The translations under genes and the position numbers were made by a program. Below are positions 49,034 through 60,102 of a DNA stretch of 64,000 nt, piece by piece. Every line of letters begins with the position of its first letter. Position 1 is the stretch's first letter. Source of the DNA: Odiellus spinosus (taxonomy: Eukaryota > Arthropoda > Arachnida > Opiliones > Phalangiidae); the NCBI GenBank assembly GCA_963920705.1, contig OY987234.1, positions 21,843,794 to 21,907,793 of the forward strand. The letters run 5' to 3'. The notes under the pieces were generated by a model that ran no database searches, was not told the origin of the DNA, and saw only the letters and a list, made by a program, of their open reading frames with translations.

Positions 49034-50067
49034 AGCCACACTCTTAAAACGAGTAAAGTGCTTTATCTATAATAGTAGCCACACTATAGAAAATAGGTTT
49101 TACGTAGCTTCTATAATGGTAGCCACCGTTAAACCAATTTTATACATAGTTTCTTTAATAGTAGCTACCTCAAAACCGGTTCAATACAAAGCTTCTATAA
49201 TATAGCCACCCAAAAACCGGTTTAATACGTAGCTTCTATCAAAGAAGATACGCGGAGAACCGGTTTTCAGGTGGCTACAATTAAAGAAGATAAGTATTAA
49301 ACTAGTTTTGAGGTGTCTTTTTTAATAGTAGCCACAAAACAAGTTTAATAAGCAGTTTCAATAAAAGTAGCTACCTCAAAACCGGTTTAATGCGTAGCTT
49401 CTATAATAGTACCAACCTTGAAACGTATTAAAGATTCGTATTAAACTGGTTTTGAAGTGTACTAGGATAGTAGCCGCAAAACTGGTTTAATTTGTAGCTT
49501 CTATAATAGTATATAAATACTCATTTACGCACCTTGCGCTTGAATGAGTTCTTGTAACAGATTTAATATATATAGAAGCTACATATTAAACCGGTTTTGA
49601 TGTGATTATAAAACTACATTCACACGAGGCACTTTTGAAATCAATTTCAAACCGCTTTAAATATTAAAACAAACTTTTCAAGCCAATCATTCTGTTTTTT
49701 TTGACTGAAGATCTATACATTTGACCCCAAAAATTTACAGTTTGACCTTTCTAAAGACGATTGAAAATGGTTTCAAAGACTTTAGCGTGAACGCGGCTTC
49801 ATATTATAGAAGATTCGTATTAAACTGGTTTTGAGATGGCTTCTATAAAGCCGCTTTCACACTAAATACTTTTAAAACCCTTTGCAAAGGTCAAATTGTA
49901 AAATTTTAAGGTCATTTGTAAAGATCCTGGTTAAAATATAAAGTTACTAGCTTTAAAAGTTGAATTGGATATTCGAAACTATTTAAAAATGGTTTCCAAA
50001 GTTTAGTGTGAATGTAACTTAATAGTAGCGACATCAAAACCGGTTTTGAAACGTAGTAGCCACACTC
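49034..50067. repeat. Imperfect repeat block rich in AACCGGTT
   Basis: About a dozen diverged units containing TAGTAGCCAC, AAACCGGTTTAATACGTAG and CTTCTATAATAGTAGCC, in both orientations. At least six intact AACCGGTT palindromes and several one-base variants occur. Two small foldback segments with ends like TTCACACTAAA and TTTAGTGTGAA lie inside, at about 49615-49800 and 49848-50025. Confidence 0.7.
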
Positions 50068-51274
50068 CCTACAAGCTTAACGGTTTTGTTGCGCCATCTA
50101 CCGGCAAGTTTACTTAATTATATCTTCGTGTCATTTTTAATTATTGTCAGGACTAGTATGATTTTGGTGATTAATTAGTTAATTATTTCCTCTATTTGAA
50201 TGGTTTTTTCTTCTTCTTCTTAATTATATTCAATTGTTTTATTTTTACAAAGCTTCGGTAATATTCCTTGTATATTATTTGAGCACTAACGTAATAACTA
50301 ACCCATGAGCTACGATTATATATATCTATCTTTTTTCTTTGTCTTTAAACTTGATATCACAGATTGTTAAAAATATGGGTTAGGATAATTAAGATTAAGC
50401 GCGGTTTAAATTAAAACAAAATTATTTCCATCTGATCATAATAATATGGCTATGATAATTATTTCTTTCCCTGCTTTATTTAAATTGTTAAATTATTAAT
50501 TAATGGTGCGTTTAAAAGTGAAAAATAATTAGTGTTAAGCTCTTATAGTTATTATTTTTACGTTAATTTTAATTCGTCAATATTTATTTTACCCATTCAG
50601 AAAGCCCAAGTTTAGATTTACCATTTTCGCTGTTTAAATTAATTTTGATTGATTTAGATTAGATTATTTTACTAATTTTGAAATCTTATTAATGCCCTTA
50701 GAATTATCGTAATTAAAAAAACCTTTTTCGAAGTAAAACTTAAATTTTTATTTAAGCGTTTAAATGTTTTTAAAAACCTTCTTAATTTAATATCGCGATG
50801 AATCGAGTACATTTTTATTCTTTTAGGGGACAAAAAAATTACCCATTATTTAATTTAATTGAAATTAAAATCTATTTTGGCATTATTTCTCAGTTTTGGA
50901 GGTTTTATCGGAATATTTTTTTTCTTACGAGACTTTTAGAGGAACAATACATATACATACACGCACGAAAAAGTGCTATTTTGGTAGACAAACAATTTAT
51001 TTTCGTTAATTTTAAATTTAACCCAAGTTTCTCGCGGTTAAATTTTCTCATTTCTTTGAGTTTTGTATTTTTTTTTATATATATATTAAATCTCCTGTCA
51101 TGGAATTTAAAAACACACCTGCTAAATTTATTTTCTCGTGTTTTAATTCCGTTTCTTGATGCTTAGGAAACATTTTTTCGGGGAAGTTTTGGTAAAAACA
51201 TTCTTATATTTAAATATATGAATTAAATTTTTTGGGGGGGGAGTTTGTCTTACAAAGCAAAAAAGGGGGAATTG

Positions 51275-51280
51275 TTTATT
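51275..51280 (-). terminator. Possible poly(A) signal of PKA-RII
   Basis: AATAAA on the minus strand about 97 nt after the RII stop codon. A second one lies near 51298. Which is used is not known. Confidence 0.35.
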
Positions 51281-51376
51281 TACTCTTGTTTGGTTGTTTA
51301 TTTTTGTTTGTTTTTTTGCAAGAGATTTTTTAATTTTTTTTTAATTATTGTATTTTTTTTTTTTTTTTTTCGGTTC

Positions 51377-54300
51377 TCATCGCCTGAGATCACTCATGTT
51401 TGCTTTCGAGCCGAAAATTTGCACTAGCTGTTTATCGTAATTGTTGATATTACGTTGCATGATGCTCATGCAAGGTCCAAGTAACCTTTCAAACGCTTGA
51501 ACATCTAGAACTGCGTAAATAATTAGGCTTATTGTAATTTAGTTATTCACTTTTGAGTTGTGGATTACAGCAAAAGTCTATAATTTTATTCTATAAAAGT
51601 AAACATTAACGCCCCCGCAGCTTAAAACTATCAGCAAAAAGGTCCAGTTAAATGAACAGGCAGATTCCGATTCGGGACACTCTAGACGGCGTAAATAGTT
51701 AAATCGGAAGCGCCACCATCTTTGCTGATAGAATTAAACTACGTGGCGATGTTTACTTTTAGTGATGGACTTTTGATTACAGTCATGTTCAAAATTACTT
51801 ACACGCTAATTTGACTATTCCATCGGCGTAGGCTGAAGCAGCTCTTGGTTTATGTGTAACCAAAGCCAATTCTATAGATAATGGTTATAAAATATGTTTC
51901 AAGAAAACATTTTGATTTTATGGAGATGGAGAAAATAATTTGTTTTTTGCTACTTCGATTCAAAGTATTTAAAAGGAGTATAATTCCCTGGTCGAAGGTC
52001 AACGCTTGACATTCCTGTCACTACGTCTCAAAAATGGGCTACGTTACGTTGGAAAAACCAAGAGGTCATGCGCGTTAGCAGACGATTTTTCGTTTTGATT
52101 TATACTCCCTTAAAATAGGCTTAAATTCAAATTCATAAATTAAATTATCAAAAACAATTTCGTTAAATTGTATTATAATAATATACATAACGTTTAGAAA
52201 ACTATAGGAACTGTTAGGATCTCTTTGAACCCTGATAATATTTAATTGAAGCATATTTACCTCCAATATATTGACCTTTAGTTAACCTGTTAACTTCAAC
52301 TTCTTCACCTTTATCGGATGATTCTTCAATCTACACGCATTAAAACGATTATTAATACAAAATTACAACGTAATTAGAAATAAAAATCTCAAAAACAAAT
52401 TATTAATATAATAATTTTAAATATTTAAATCGTTAAACAATTAATATTATGTTCAGACAATTTAAAATAAAAGTAAAACAGCAAGCTTTGTCGTTTGCTT
52501 TTTTGTTTCTAACCTTTTGACTATTGGCGTTCTTATTAATCTTGTTTGTGGCCCCAAAGGAACATCAAGTGACACACGACACACATGCAGAAACAAGTGA
52601 AAAACAAAGCGTATGGAGAATGAGAGAGAGATAGAGAGAGATTTGCATGTGTGGACATTATTTGAGAATATAAAGAAAAGAATTTAAAAGATAATTCTTT
52701 AAATTCTCGGGTTAAAGGTCGCGTGCTCATTGTTCTTTTTTAACAACAGAACACGCATGCGCCGATTGAACATCGTTCGGGTTTCACTGTAAAAACTGTG
52801 ATTAATTTAAAGTGAATGGGTAAAATTCTACATTTGGGATTTTTAACGCTGTTGCCTAAATTTGATTATTAAAGATTAAGAAATCAATTGATGCTAAAAT
52901 TGTTGGGTGATTTTGAAGTCAACGTATAGATTCTAACAAGAGTATTTGAAACCCTCCCTTTATATACACGAACCTTGGGTCATGCGCAGTAAGATTTATT
53001 TCATTGGATTCCATCAAGGACAAATCTTGGCCTCAAAAAGAGAATACGATGGCTTTTTTGGACAGTAAATAAATCGCAACTAGTTCTCACGACCTGTCAT
53101 TCCTTAAGTTCAAGAGAGGATTGCTAAATTAGAAAAGCTGAGGCTGTTAAAATTCAAAGTAATTTCAAACTCCGCTTTGAAGACTAGTATAAAACATTCA
53201 TGCGAGGGGTGGAAAATTCCAAGAATTTACGAGGAACCTTCTCTCCTTGAGAGAGAAGATGAAAACCCAGACATAAGATTTTAAAATATCTTTGGCACCC
53301 TTTTCCTCACTCTACTGGAACTGGGGGATTTCATTAAATGAAAATACAACAGGTGCCATTCTTCAACGTGTTCTTGTCCTTGACAAACCAACGCGAGGAG
53401 TGGGGCTGGGAGGGAGAAATATCACAAGAATTTTAACTTTCACTTCCCTTCTCTGAGATCGAGAGGTATTATGGACCAATACCAATTTAGGGTTACTAAT
53501 CTCTCTGCCTGGTCAATTTTTCCCGCGTAAACGAAATTTTAAGAATAACTCCAAGGGAGGGTTTCATATACTCTTGGTTCTAACAAAAGAAATTACTAAA
53601 TTTCTCAGGTGAATTTTACCAGAGATATGCCTGCAACTATTTGTTCAACATAATCAGGTGACATCAATTTTCTAGCAACTAGGCAAAATAATAAATATTT
53701 AACGAAAATCGCAATAAATATAAATAAAAAATTTACTTCTAAATAACTAAAACTTTACTACACTTAGGGTTTCGAGGGCTTATTGTTTGGAATATGAAAA
53801 AAAAAATGGTAAACTTACGACGGTAATCCTGACTGTTCCAGATTCAATGAAATACATACCATCCGCTTCATCACCCTATTTAATTTAATTTATATAATTA
53901 AATAATTAAAATTTAAACTGAATATCTCATTAAAATTAAAGTAAAGTTAGTAGGGAAGAAATTAAGGTAAGTTTTAGATTTATTTCTAGTTTAATATTTG
54001 TTTCGAATTTTTGTTACTGTTATTATTAGGTTCCTCTAAATTAACCAAGAATCCATTCAGGTTCCATAAGAATATGGGAGCATAGCTTTAGCCTCTGGTA
54101 CCATCCTCCCAAACTTTATAACAAAAGTTCGTCCGCAATTTTCGCAACATTTGTACGCTTAGATCTTTTTTCGGTCGGCTCCATTTTTATTACCCAAAAT
54201 ATTATGTCAAGGTCGTTAGTGGCGCGGGTTAATAAAAGATTTCAGGAGCGATTTACTTGAAAAATCGATTCGAAGTGGCGCGGGTTAATAAAAGATTTCA

Positions 54301-57300
54301 GGAGCGATTTACTTGAAAAATCGATTCGAAGCGGACGAACTTTTGCTACAAAGTTTGGGAGGATGGTTATTGAATCGTGGCCCTCCCATATTCTTATGGA
54401 ACCTGAATGGATTCTAAATTAACTATTTAACACTATTTAACATATAAAACAGTGTTTAAAATTGCAAATTATGAATATTCTTTTAATTACCTGTCTTATA
54501 ATTAATTCGCCATCATCATACTGCTTTGGCATCAATGCATCAGCTAAGTTCATTCTTTCGTAGGACTGTAAAACGTAATATTTTCGTTGCATAGACATTT
54601 CTATTTTCAAAACACTGATCACCAAGAAAGTCTCTTACTTCTAACGACTGTAACATTGGTACGGACTCTAAGAGCTGTTCGTATTCTTTCCTCTTTTTGA
54701 AAGCGCTCTTCAGAACTATGCGACGAAAGGTTTGCCTGTTCTATAATACCACAGAAAACAAAAATGATACCAAAGACCCCAACAATATTTCGTTAATATT
54801 TTACTTCCTTTAAAATTTTAAATACTTAAACGCGTATTTATTAAAGATTGTTTATCAAAAACTAAGAATTACTCCAAATTAAGTTCTCTCTCTAGTTTAC
54901 TAATTAATATAACCAGAGGTATATAATAACCCCCTTCGGGGGGAAGTATGAAAGGTAGGCAAAATCGACGAACAACGAGTGCCCGGCGTGAATCGCGGCG
55001 GATCGACACGCCGCTTTACTCCCAAAAAATAGTTACACCATTTTGAACCTCACTAAATTTTCCCTACGCGCGCTTCCGGAACTCGCGAGCTGAAGTCAAC
55101 CTTCGACTCCGTTTTAACAGACAGCCGGACTCCTGAGACAGGAAGTTCTAAACACAAATCGAGCCGTCTTGTTTATACAAAGACCATTTACTAGAGTAGC
55201 GACATTGAGAAGTCCAGCGCGAGCTAGTGGCCTAGATAGTCAGCAGCGGGCTCTTGTTGTTCGTGATTTTTAGCATTGGTAGTATAGGGGCTTTCATACT
55301 TCCCCCCGAAGGGGGTTATTATATACCTCTGATATAACCCGAGAGAGTTTCTCCACAAAATCCGCGAAATCTTAAATGGCCTGGTTTCAAAATGTTGCCA
55401 GGTATCCCTAATAATGGCGCCCATATTTTCCATACTCCGCTTCTTGCGGAAGAAATTAATGTTGATCAGATTCGATTAATCGAGTAATCAATTACTTTTA
55501 AAAGTAATCGTCAAGATCTGGTAACCGTTCCACGAAGTCTATTGACGAAGCTACAAGTAATTGCAATCCACAGCGTTACCGCTTCACGATTACATTGTTT
55601 TTAAGCGCGTTTTTAATTTAGTTAATTGAACTATTCCTCGACATATCCAGTAAAGACAGTTTTGAATTACGAACCATGGCCCATAGTGATCCCTCGGTGG
55701 CTGAAATAATGGTGGCAGCTCGAGGCATATTGTACATCAGAGCTAATTCTCCGAAACTTCCTGTATTGTCGTATTTTCCAACTAATTTGTCTTTTTCTTG
55801 GTCGGTATTGACGTGAATATTATAAACACCGCTACAACAAAAACCAAAAAAATTGTTTTAAAATATGAAAATGAAATAAAAAGTAATAAATTTTCGCAAC
55901 CAGAGAAGCTAGTATTCATTGTCATAACTTTGTGTTTCGGTAGAGAGACGAAATTTTCATTTTTGGGAATAAAATTTGTTCGTTTAATAATGTTTCGCCA
56001 AATGTCAACAAGAGGGTGTGATTCGGTGAAAAGGAAAGTTATTGTTTGGCGAAAATAGGAGGACCGCGGTTACCGCCTCGGGTCATGAAAGTATTTGAAT
56101 ATAAAGTATGTGCCAAAGCTTATGTAAGCTACGGATAAAAATCAATAAGGACATATAGGGAAGTGAGGTCATAAATATCAACTTACTGTTCAATGACGTA
56201 AAAATTATCCCCGTCATCTCCTTGTCTAATAACGGTTTCTCCTGGTTCAACCTTTCGCTCAAACATGGCGTCTAGAACTTCTTGCATTTGCTCCTAATAA
56301 GGAAAATTTATAAACACAGGTTGTGGCATTTAAATCCTGTTAAATTTAAACTAAAAGATAAAAATGAATCAGTTTTTTAATTTATTTTCATAATCTGCGC
56401 GCAAAATTATAAATAAAATAATATTTGTACAATTTTTTGGCAAATTTTGAATTCAGCGTAGACTAAATTCGGACCTATATTATTTCAACCTTCAACAGCG
56501 CTAATACGTGAATTTTGCCTAATTAGGGGGGCTACTTGGCTAATTCTTTGAACCCCCTCCTAAACTATGGTGGGTACTACACACGAGTGACGTAATAAAT
56601 AAAGTTAACCAAACTCGAATCATTAAAAAATCATCAGAGAAATGGACTTTTCCTTTAATTTGGTTGCCACTGATTTGGCGGGAATTCTTTGCTACTAAGT
56701 TACCCAGCATTCCGAGCCTGAGAATCCGAGGAGATAAATTGGAAAATTATAGGGGTAATATTTCAAGAGACAGTAGACCAATTAAAGAACTTTCTTATAA
56801 ACTTTTGATGCCATGATCAGAAGAAAAACGAATTACAAAATAATACTTACTTTATCTAAAGATCGGAAAAGTAAAATAGATTTGACGGCCTCTCCTAATC
56901 TCTTTCTCTGTTCGTCCGTTTTGGGATAAACCTTTTTTTCCACTTCGTCGTCATCATCTTCCTCCGGATCGTACTGTTCCGCAAAAACTGATTTCCTTCT
57001 TGCATATCTGTTTGGTGGTTCTAGAATTAACGAAAACAAAAAGACGGTGTTTTTAATTATCAGACCAAAGACGGGCGCAAGGAAAAAATAATAAAGTTTT
57101 AATTTTTGACAACACCTTAATAATTTTAGAATAATTTCGTTTATTATTTAATATATATATTAAGAATCTCCTAATGAATTTAAAAGCAATTTTTAATTAC
57201 CATAGTAACACTTAAGCGTATTTATTTGCGAGATTTAGAAAATAAACTAAGCTCAGTCAGTTCAAATAAAGAAAATTTAAAATGGCGTAGATGTACTTAA

Positions 57301-57711
57301 TTAAATTTTGCCGTTAATTATTATAATAATTGGAATTCGTTTCAGACGTCTCGCTTCAATTAATGAGGTAGATCTTAAATTCCCTTCTTTCTTTGAACGA
57401 ACTTAATTAAAAACAATAATCACACCTTCAAAAGTAGGAGTAAGTTCAAAGGTTTGCACACCATCGAGCTGAGCTTGCAAATTAGTCGAAGAGTTTCTTC
57501 GTACTCTTAAGTAATTACTGGCCGCGGTAGAAAAGACACCTTCGCCCGGAGCCACTTCGACCGAAGGGCTTTGCGGATAGCCGTAGGTCGAATTACCGTA
57601 AAGCGATCGCGACGTCGAAGCTTCCATCGTTTCGCCGTAAAAATTCTGACCCTGGGCCGGTAAAAACGTAAGTTCCTTAACGTCCGAAGACCGTTCCCAC
57701 GAAACTGGCAT
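51377..57711 (-). CDS. Pka-R2: cAMP-dependent protein kinase type II regulatory subunit
   Basis: Ten phase-consistent exons on the minus strand: 57711-57426, 57020-56851, 56293-56187, 55831-55675, 54740-54639, 54565-54491, 53875-53819, 52330-52261, 51871-51803, 51510-51377 (TGA); 408 residues. The protein inhibits the PKA catalytic subunit until cAMP binds. The inhibitor segment RRKSVF (103-108) has Ser106, as expected for an autophosphorylated type II subunit. [14 protein letters not shown] follows. cAMP site [16 protein letters not shown] with Glu216 and Arg225. Site [16 protein letters not shown] with Glu342 and Arg351; Ile replaces the usual Phe. The C-terminal part has [12 protein letters not shown] and LVQIFGSK. 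The first 95 residues do not resemble the dimerization/docking helices of RII. They are Ser/Tyr-rich and carry RRNSS. The D/D-coding exon may lie beyond the right edge, with this as an alternative first exon. Confidence 0.93.
52937..53576. mobile_element. MITE family G in PKA-RII intron
   Basis: About 640 bp with inverted ends CAAGAGTATTTGAAACCCTC and AGGGTTTCATATACTCTTG. It is flanked by ATTCTAA (52930-52936) and GTTCTAA (53577-53583), a 7-bp duplication with one change. The GAAACCCTCC core is shared with family C. No coding frame is seen. It lies between the exons at 53875-53819 and 52330-52261. Confidence 0.75.
54036..54423. mobile_element. Foldback element F in PKA-RII intron
   Basis: Inverted repeats of about 100 bp start with AATCCATTCAGGTTCCATAA near 54050 and end with its complement at 54413. 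CTAAATTAAC flanks both sides, offset by four bases on the left, and could be a 9-11 bp target duplication. The interior holds an exact 56-bp tandem duplication (54218-54273 and 54274-54329). Confidence 0.7.
54914..55331. mobile_element. MITE family D, copy 1, in PKA-RII intron
   Basis: 418 bp with about 40-bp terminal inverted repeats starting CAGAGGTATATAATAACCCC. A perfect 7-bp duplication ATATAAC lies at 54907-54913 and 55332-55338. Each terminus contains CCCCCTTCGGGGG, a stem with a TTCG loop. It is non-coding. A reversed copy lies at 63461-63881. Confidence 0.94.
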
Positions 57712-58151
57712 GATCTAATGATACAACGCGATACGACAAAGCCATTCAATCCAAAATGATTTCTTCGGTTCAAACCCTTTCTAGAAACTGAGTTTAAAAA
57801 CCGGCAAACCTCTGGGCGTTATCGTCGCGAAGTTTAGACGAAAGGACAAAAATTTTGGCGCGCCAAGAATTAAAAAAAGAAAAATAAAAGATTCGAAAAA
57901 AATCGATCAAGTTCGCGCATCATCAGAACGGATATCTTTCGTGGGGGTTAGAAAAGGGGTAAAAAGTTTATTCTACTAGGAGGAAACAAAGCGGATGATA
58001 TCGAATAGATAACCAATGGCACTTGCCCTATTAAATGTACGTCGGAACAACAAACAAGGTTTTAGAATCGAAGGAGCGCGGTTGGCTTCTCCTTGAACAC
58101 AGACGCGCGAAGGTTGGAACACTTTTACAAGCGCTGAAGAATTTTTAGGGG
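57712..58151 (-). promoter_or_regulatory. Immediate upstream flank of the PKA-RII first exon
   Basis: This stretch should hold the 5' UTR and promoter of the transcript starting at 57711. No TATA-like element or other motif is convincing. It has several CG-containing words and borders the 28-bp minisatellite. Confidence 0.4.
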
Positions 58152-58437
58152 CAAATATTGCGCCAAAAGAATTTCCCGCTTAAATATTGCGCCAAAATTG
58201 TTCCCGCGTAAAAATTGCGCCAAAATGTTTCCCGCGTAAAAATTGCGCCAAAATGTTTCCCGCGTAAAAATTGCGCCAAAATGTTTCCCGCGTAAAAATT
58301 GCGCCAAAATGTTTCCCGCGTAAAAATTGCGCCAAAATGTTTCCCGCGTAAAAATTGCGCCAAAATGTTTCCCGCGTAAAAATTGCGCCAAAATGTTTCC
58401 CGCGTAAAAATTGCGCCAAAATGTTTCCCGCGTAAAA
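58152..58437. repeat. 28-bp minisatellite with E2F-like words
   Basis: About ten tandem units of 28 bp, nearly identical in the centre and diverged at the left end. Each unit contains GCGCCAAAA and TTTCCCGCG. On opposite strands these read TTTTGGCGC and TTTCCCGC, and both fit the E2F consensus TTTSSCGC. The unit keeps all minus frames open, which produces false ORFs of 72-99 codons. It lies 440-730 bp upstream of the RII start codon. Confidence 0.93.
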
Positions 58438-59759
58438 TGTCACTAAAAATGTTTTGAAAATAATGTTCTTAAATTTCAATTCTTAAGTTTCAAACACGAT
58501 GAAAAAAACTTCTAAAACCTCGAAATTTATTTGATATTAAAGGATAAATACTTCATCATTTTACTAATTCTCAGACTCGTAAGGGATGCAAAGAACCCGA
58601 GGAATCCGACGTCCGCTCTCTTTCAGGGTCTCTTGATCAATAAGACAGACTCCTAAGGCTAGTATCTGCTATACCTATGCCTCTTTCGGCCCCTAAATTC
58701 GGCGAACTCTAGCTAACTCGACCGGTGGGCCATAGAGCGCTGGTATAACGTAATAAGAAAGCAATAAAGGTGAATCTAATCCCTCTCTTTACCGCCTTCG
58801 GTATCTCATAGAAAGATCGATATAGAGCAAACCTTCTCCGAATGGGGTATTGTCTATAACGTCGAAATTCATTAAACAAAGCTACGAATTCCGTTAAATA
58901 TCTACGATTTCATTACAATGAGATAACGAGCGGTCAAGCTTCGAAGGTACTGAAAACTCAACCCTATCTACACGGAAATACAGCAGTCGTTTCGTACGCG
59001 TTTAATCTAGTATGGAAGCGTTGGATCCAATAAGATGAAAAGAAAAGGTTAACCTTTTTTTTTAGTCCTTGTCCGTTCACTGCAATAGACGCTATAGGTG
59101 TGAAAGTTAAGGAGGAAGAAAATCGACTAAGGTTGAAATTACTGGCTTCACGTTTCCAATATTGTTTCTGAACCACTGGAAGAATATTATAGTCTAGCCA
59201 TGACGTAAATTAATAGGGTGAAAGGAAGGATAAGGTCGATTTGAAAGCCGCGCTTTAACCCTTATTTCTCTCCTTCTATTACGGTTTCTTCGCTAAGCCT
59301 TTGCTAAGTGAATACGTGGAGAATTGAACCACTCGCTGGATTAATTAAGGTTTTTTGGGCGTAAATTGTCAGGCTCGTTAGGCTTATCAAATGAATATCG
59401 TATTAAGAACCTTCTTGATAGATTCTACCACGCCATTATATGACGTCAAAGGATAAAATTGTTCGGTATATAATAATGAAAAGCTTCCGAAACTATTTAC
59501 GACCGACCGGGGGTCACCCACGCGAAAATGTTTGTTAAAATTAGAAGACACTCTTGAAAAAATAATGACATTTTGGGTCGATATATACGAACAAACATTC
59601 ATAACTTTTCCCAAAAAAAAATGTAAATTAACGCAGAAGAGTAACGATATAAGCCCAAAATGAAAATATTACGTCATAGATTTTAGGTTTTCGGGTACCG
59701 GGTAATTATAATTTCTCTAATCGGGTATCGTAACGGGTAGACACCCTTTCGGGTATTAT
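58438..59759. other. Intergenic DNA upstream of PKA-RII, no gene recognised
   Basis: No exon or RNA gene is recognised. A perfect TGACGTCA lies at 59441-59448. From about 59690 the words CGGGTA and GGGTAT recur in a degenerate repeat, into which the family C MITE inserted. Confidence 0.55.
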
Positions 59760-60095
59760 CAGAAGCCGATGAAACCCTCCTTTGAAGTCTACTACTCCAA
59801 TGTTCCATATAGCGCTCCTCTCAGTATGGGTAAAATTCACAATTTTACGAGTTAGAAGGGGTCCTACTTCATCCCCCCGGTCTACGGAAAATTGGAAATT
59901 CTCTCTCTCCACAAACGACGACGTTTTTGGACGAACTCCAAGGCTGCTAGAGATATTCGCTCGACGAACTCCCTCTCCGAAAACATCTACCGTTAGGAGG
60001 CGTACGAATCGCGCCTTTTGAGAATAACCCATACAGAGAGGGGTAGACAAGACCCGGGAGTAATAGACTTCAAAGGAGGGTTTCATCGGCTTCTG
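59760..60095. mobile_element. MITE family C, copy 3
   Basis: 336 bp with CAGAAGCCGATG termini and a perfect 7-bp duplication GTATTAT at 59753-59759 and 60096-60102. Unlike copies 1 and 2 this is an independent insertion, so it confirms the element ends and the 7-bp duplication. Confidence 0.94.
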
Positions 60096-60102
60096 GTATT
60101 AT

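Larger units (their letters stand above)
46580..51376. other. Synapsin upstream flank and intergenic region to PKA-RII
   Basis: No coding exon is recognised. The part nearest 46580-46740 should hold the synapsin promoter and 5' UTR; it has CG-rich words (CGCGACCCGCGATTGCGCGG) but no motif I would name. The open frame at 46718-46984 matches no family I know. Interspersed repeats at 47213-47370, 48168-48610 and 49034-50067 are listed separately. The rest is AT-rich. Confidence 0.55.

Noticed and set aside
58125..58479. Minus-strand open frames with a 28-residue period
   Set aside because: They are produced by the 28-bp minisatellite.
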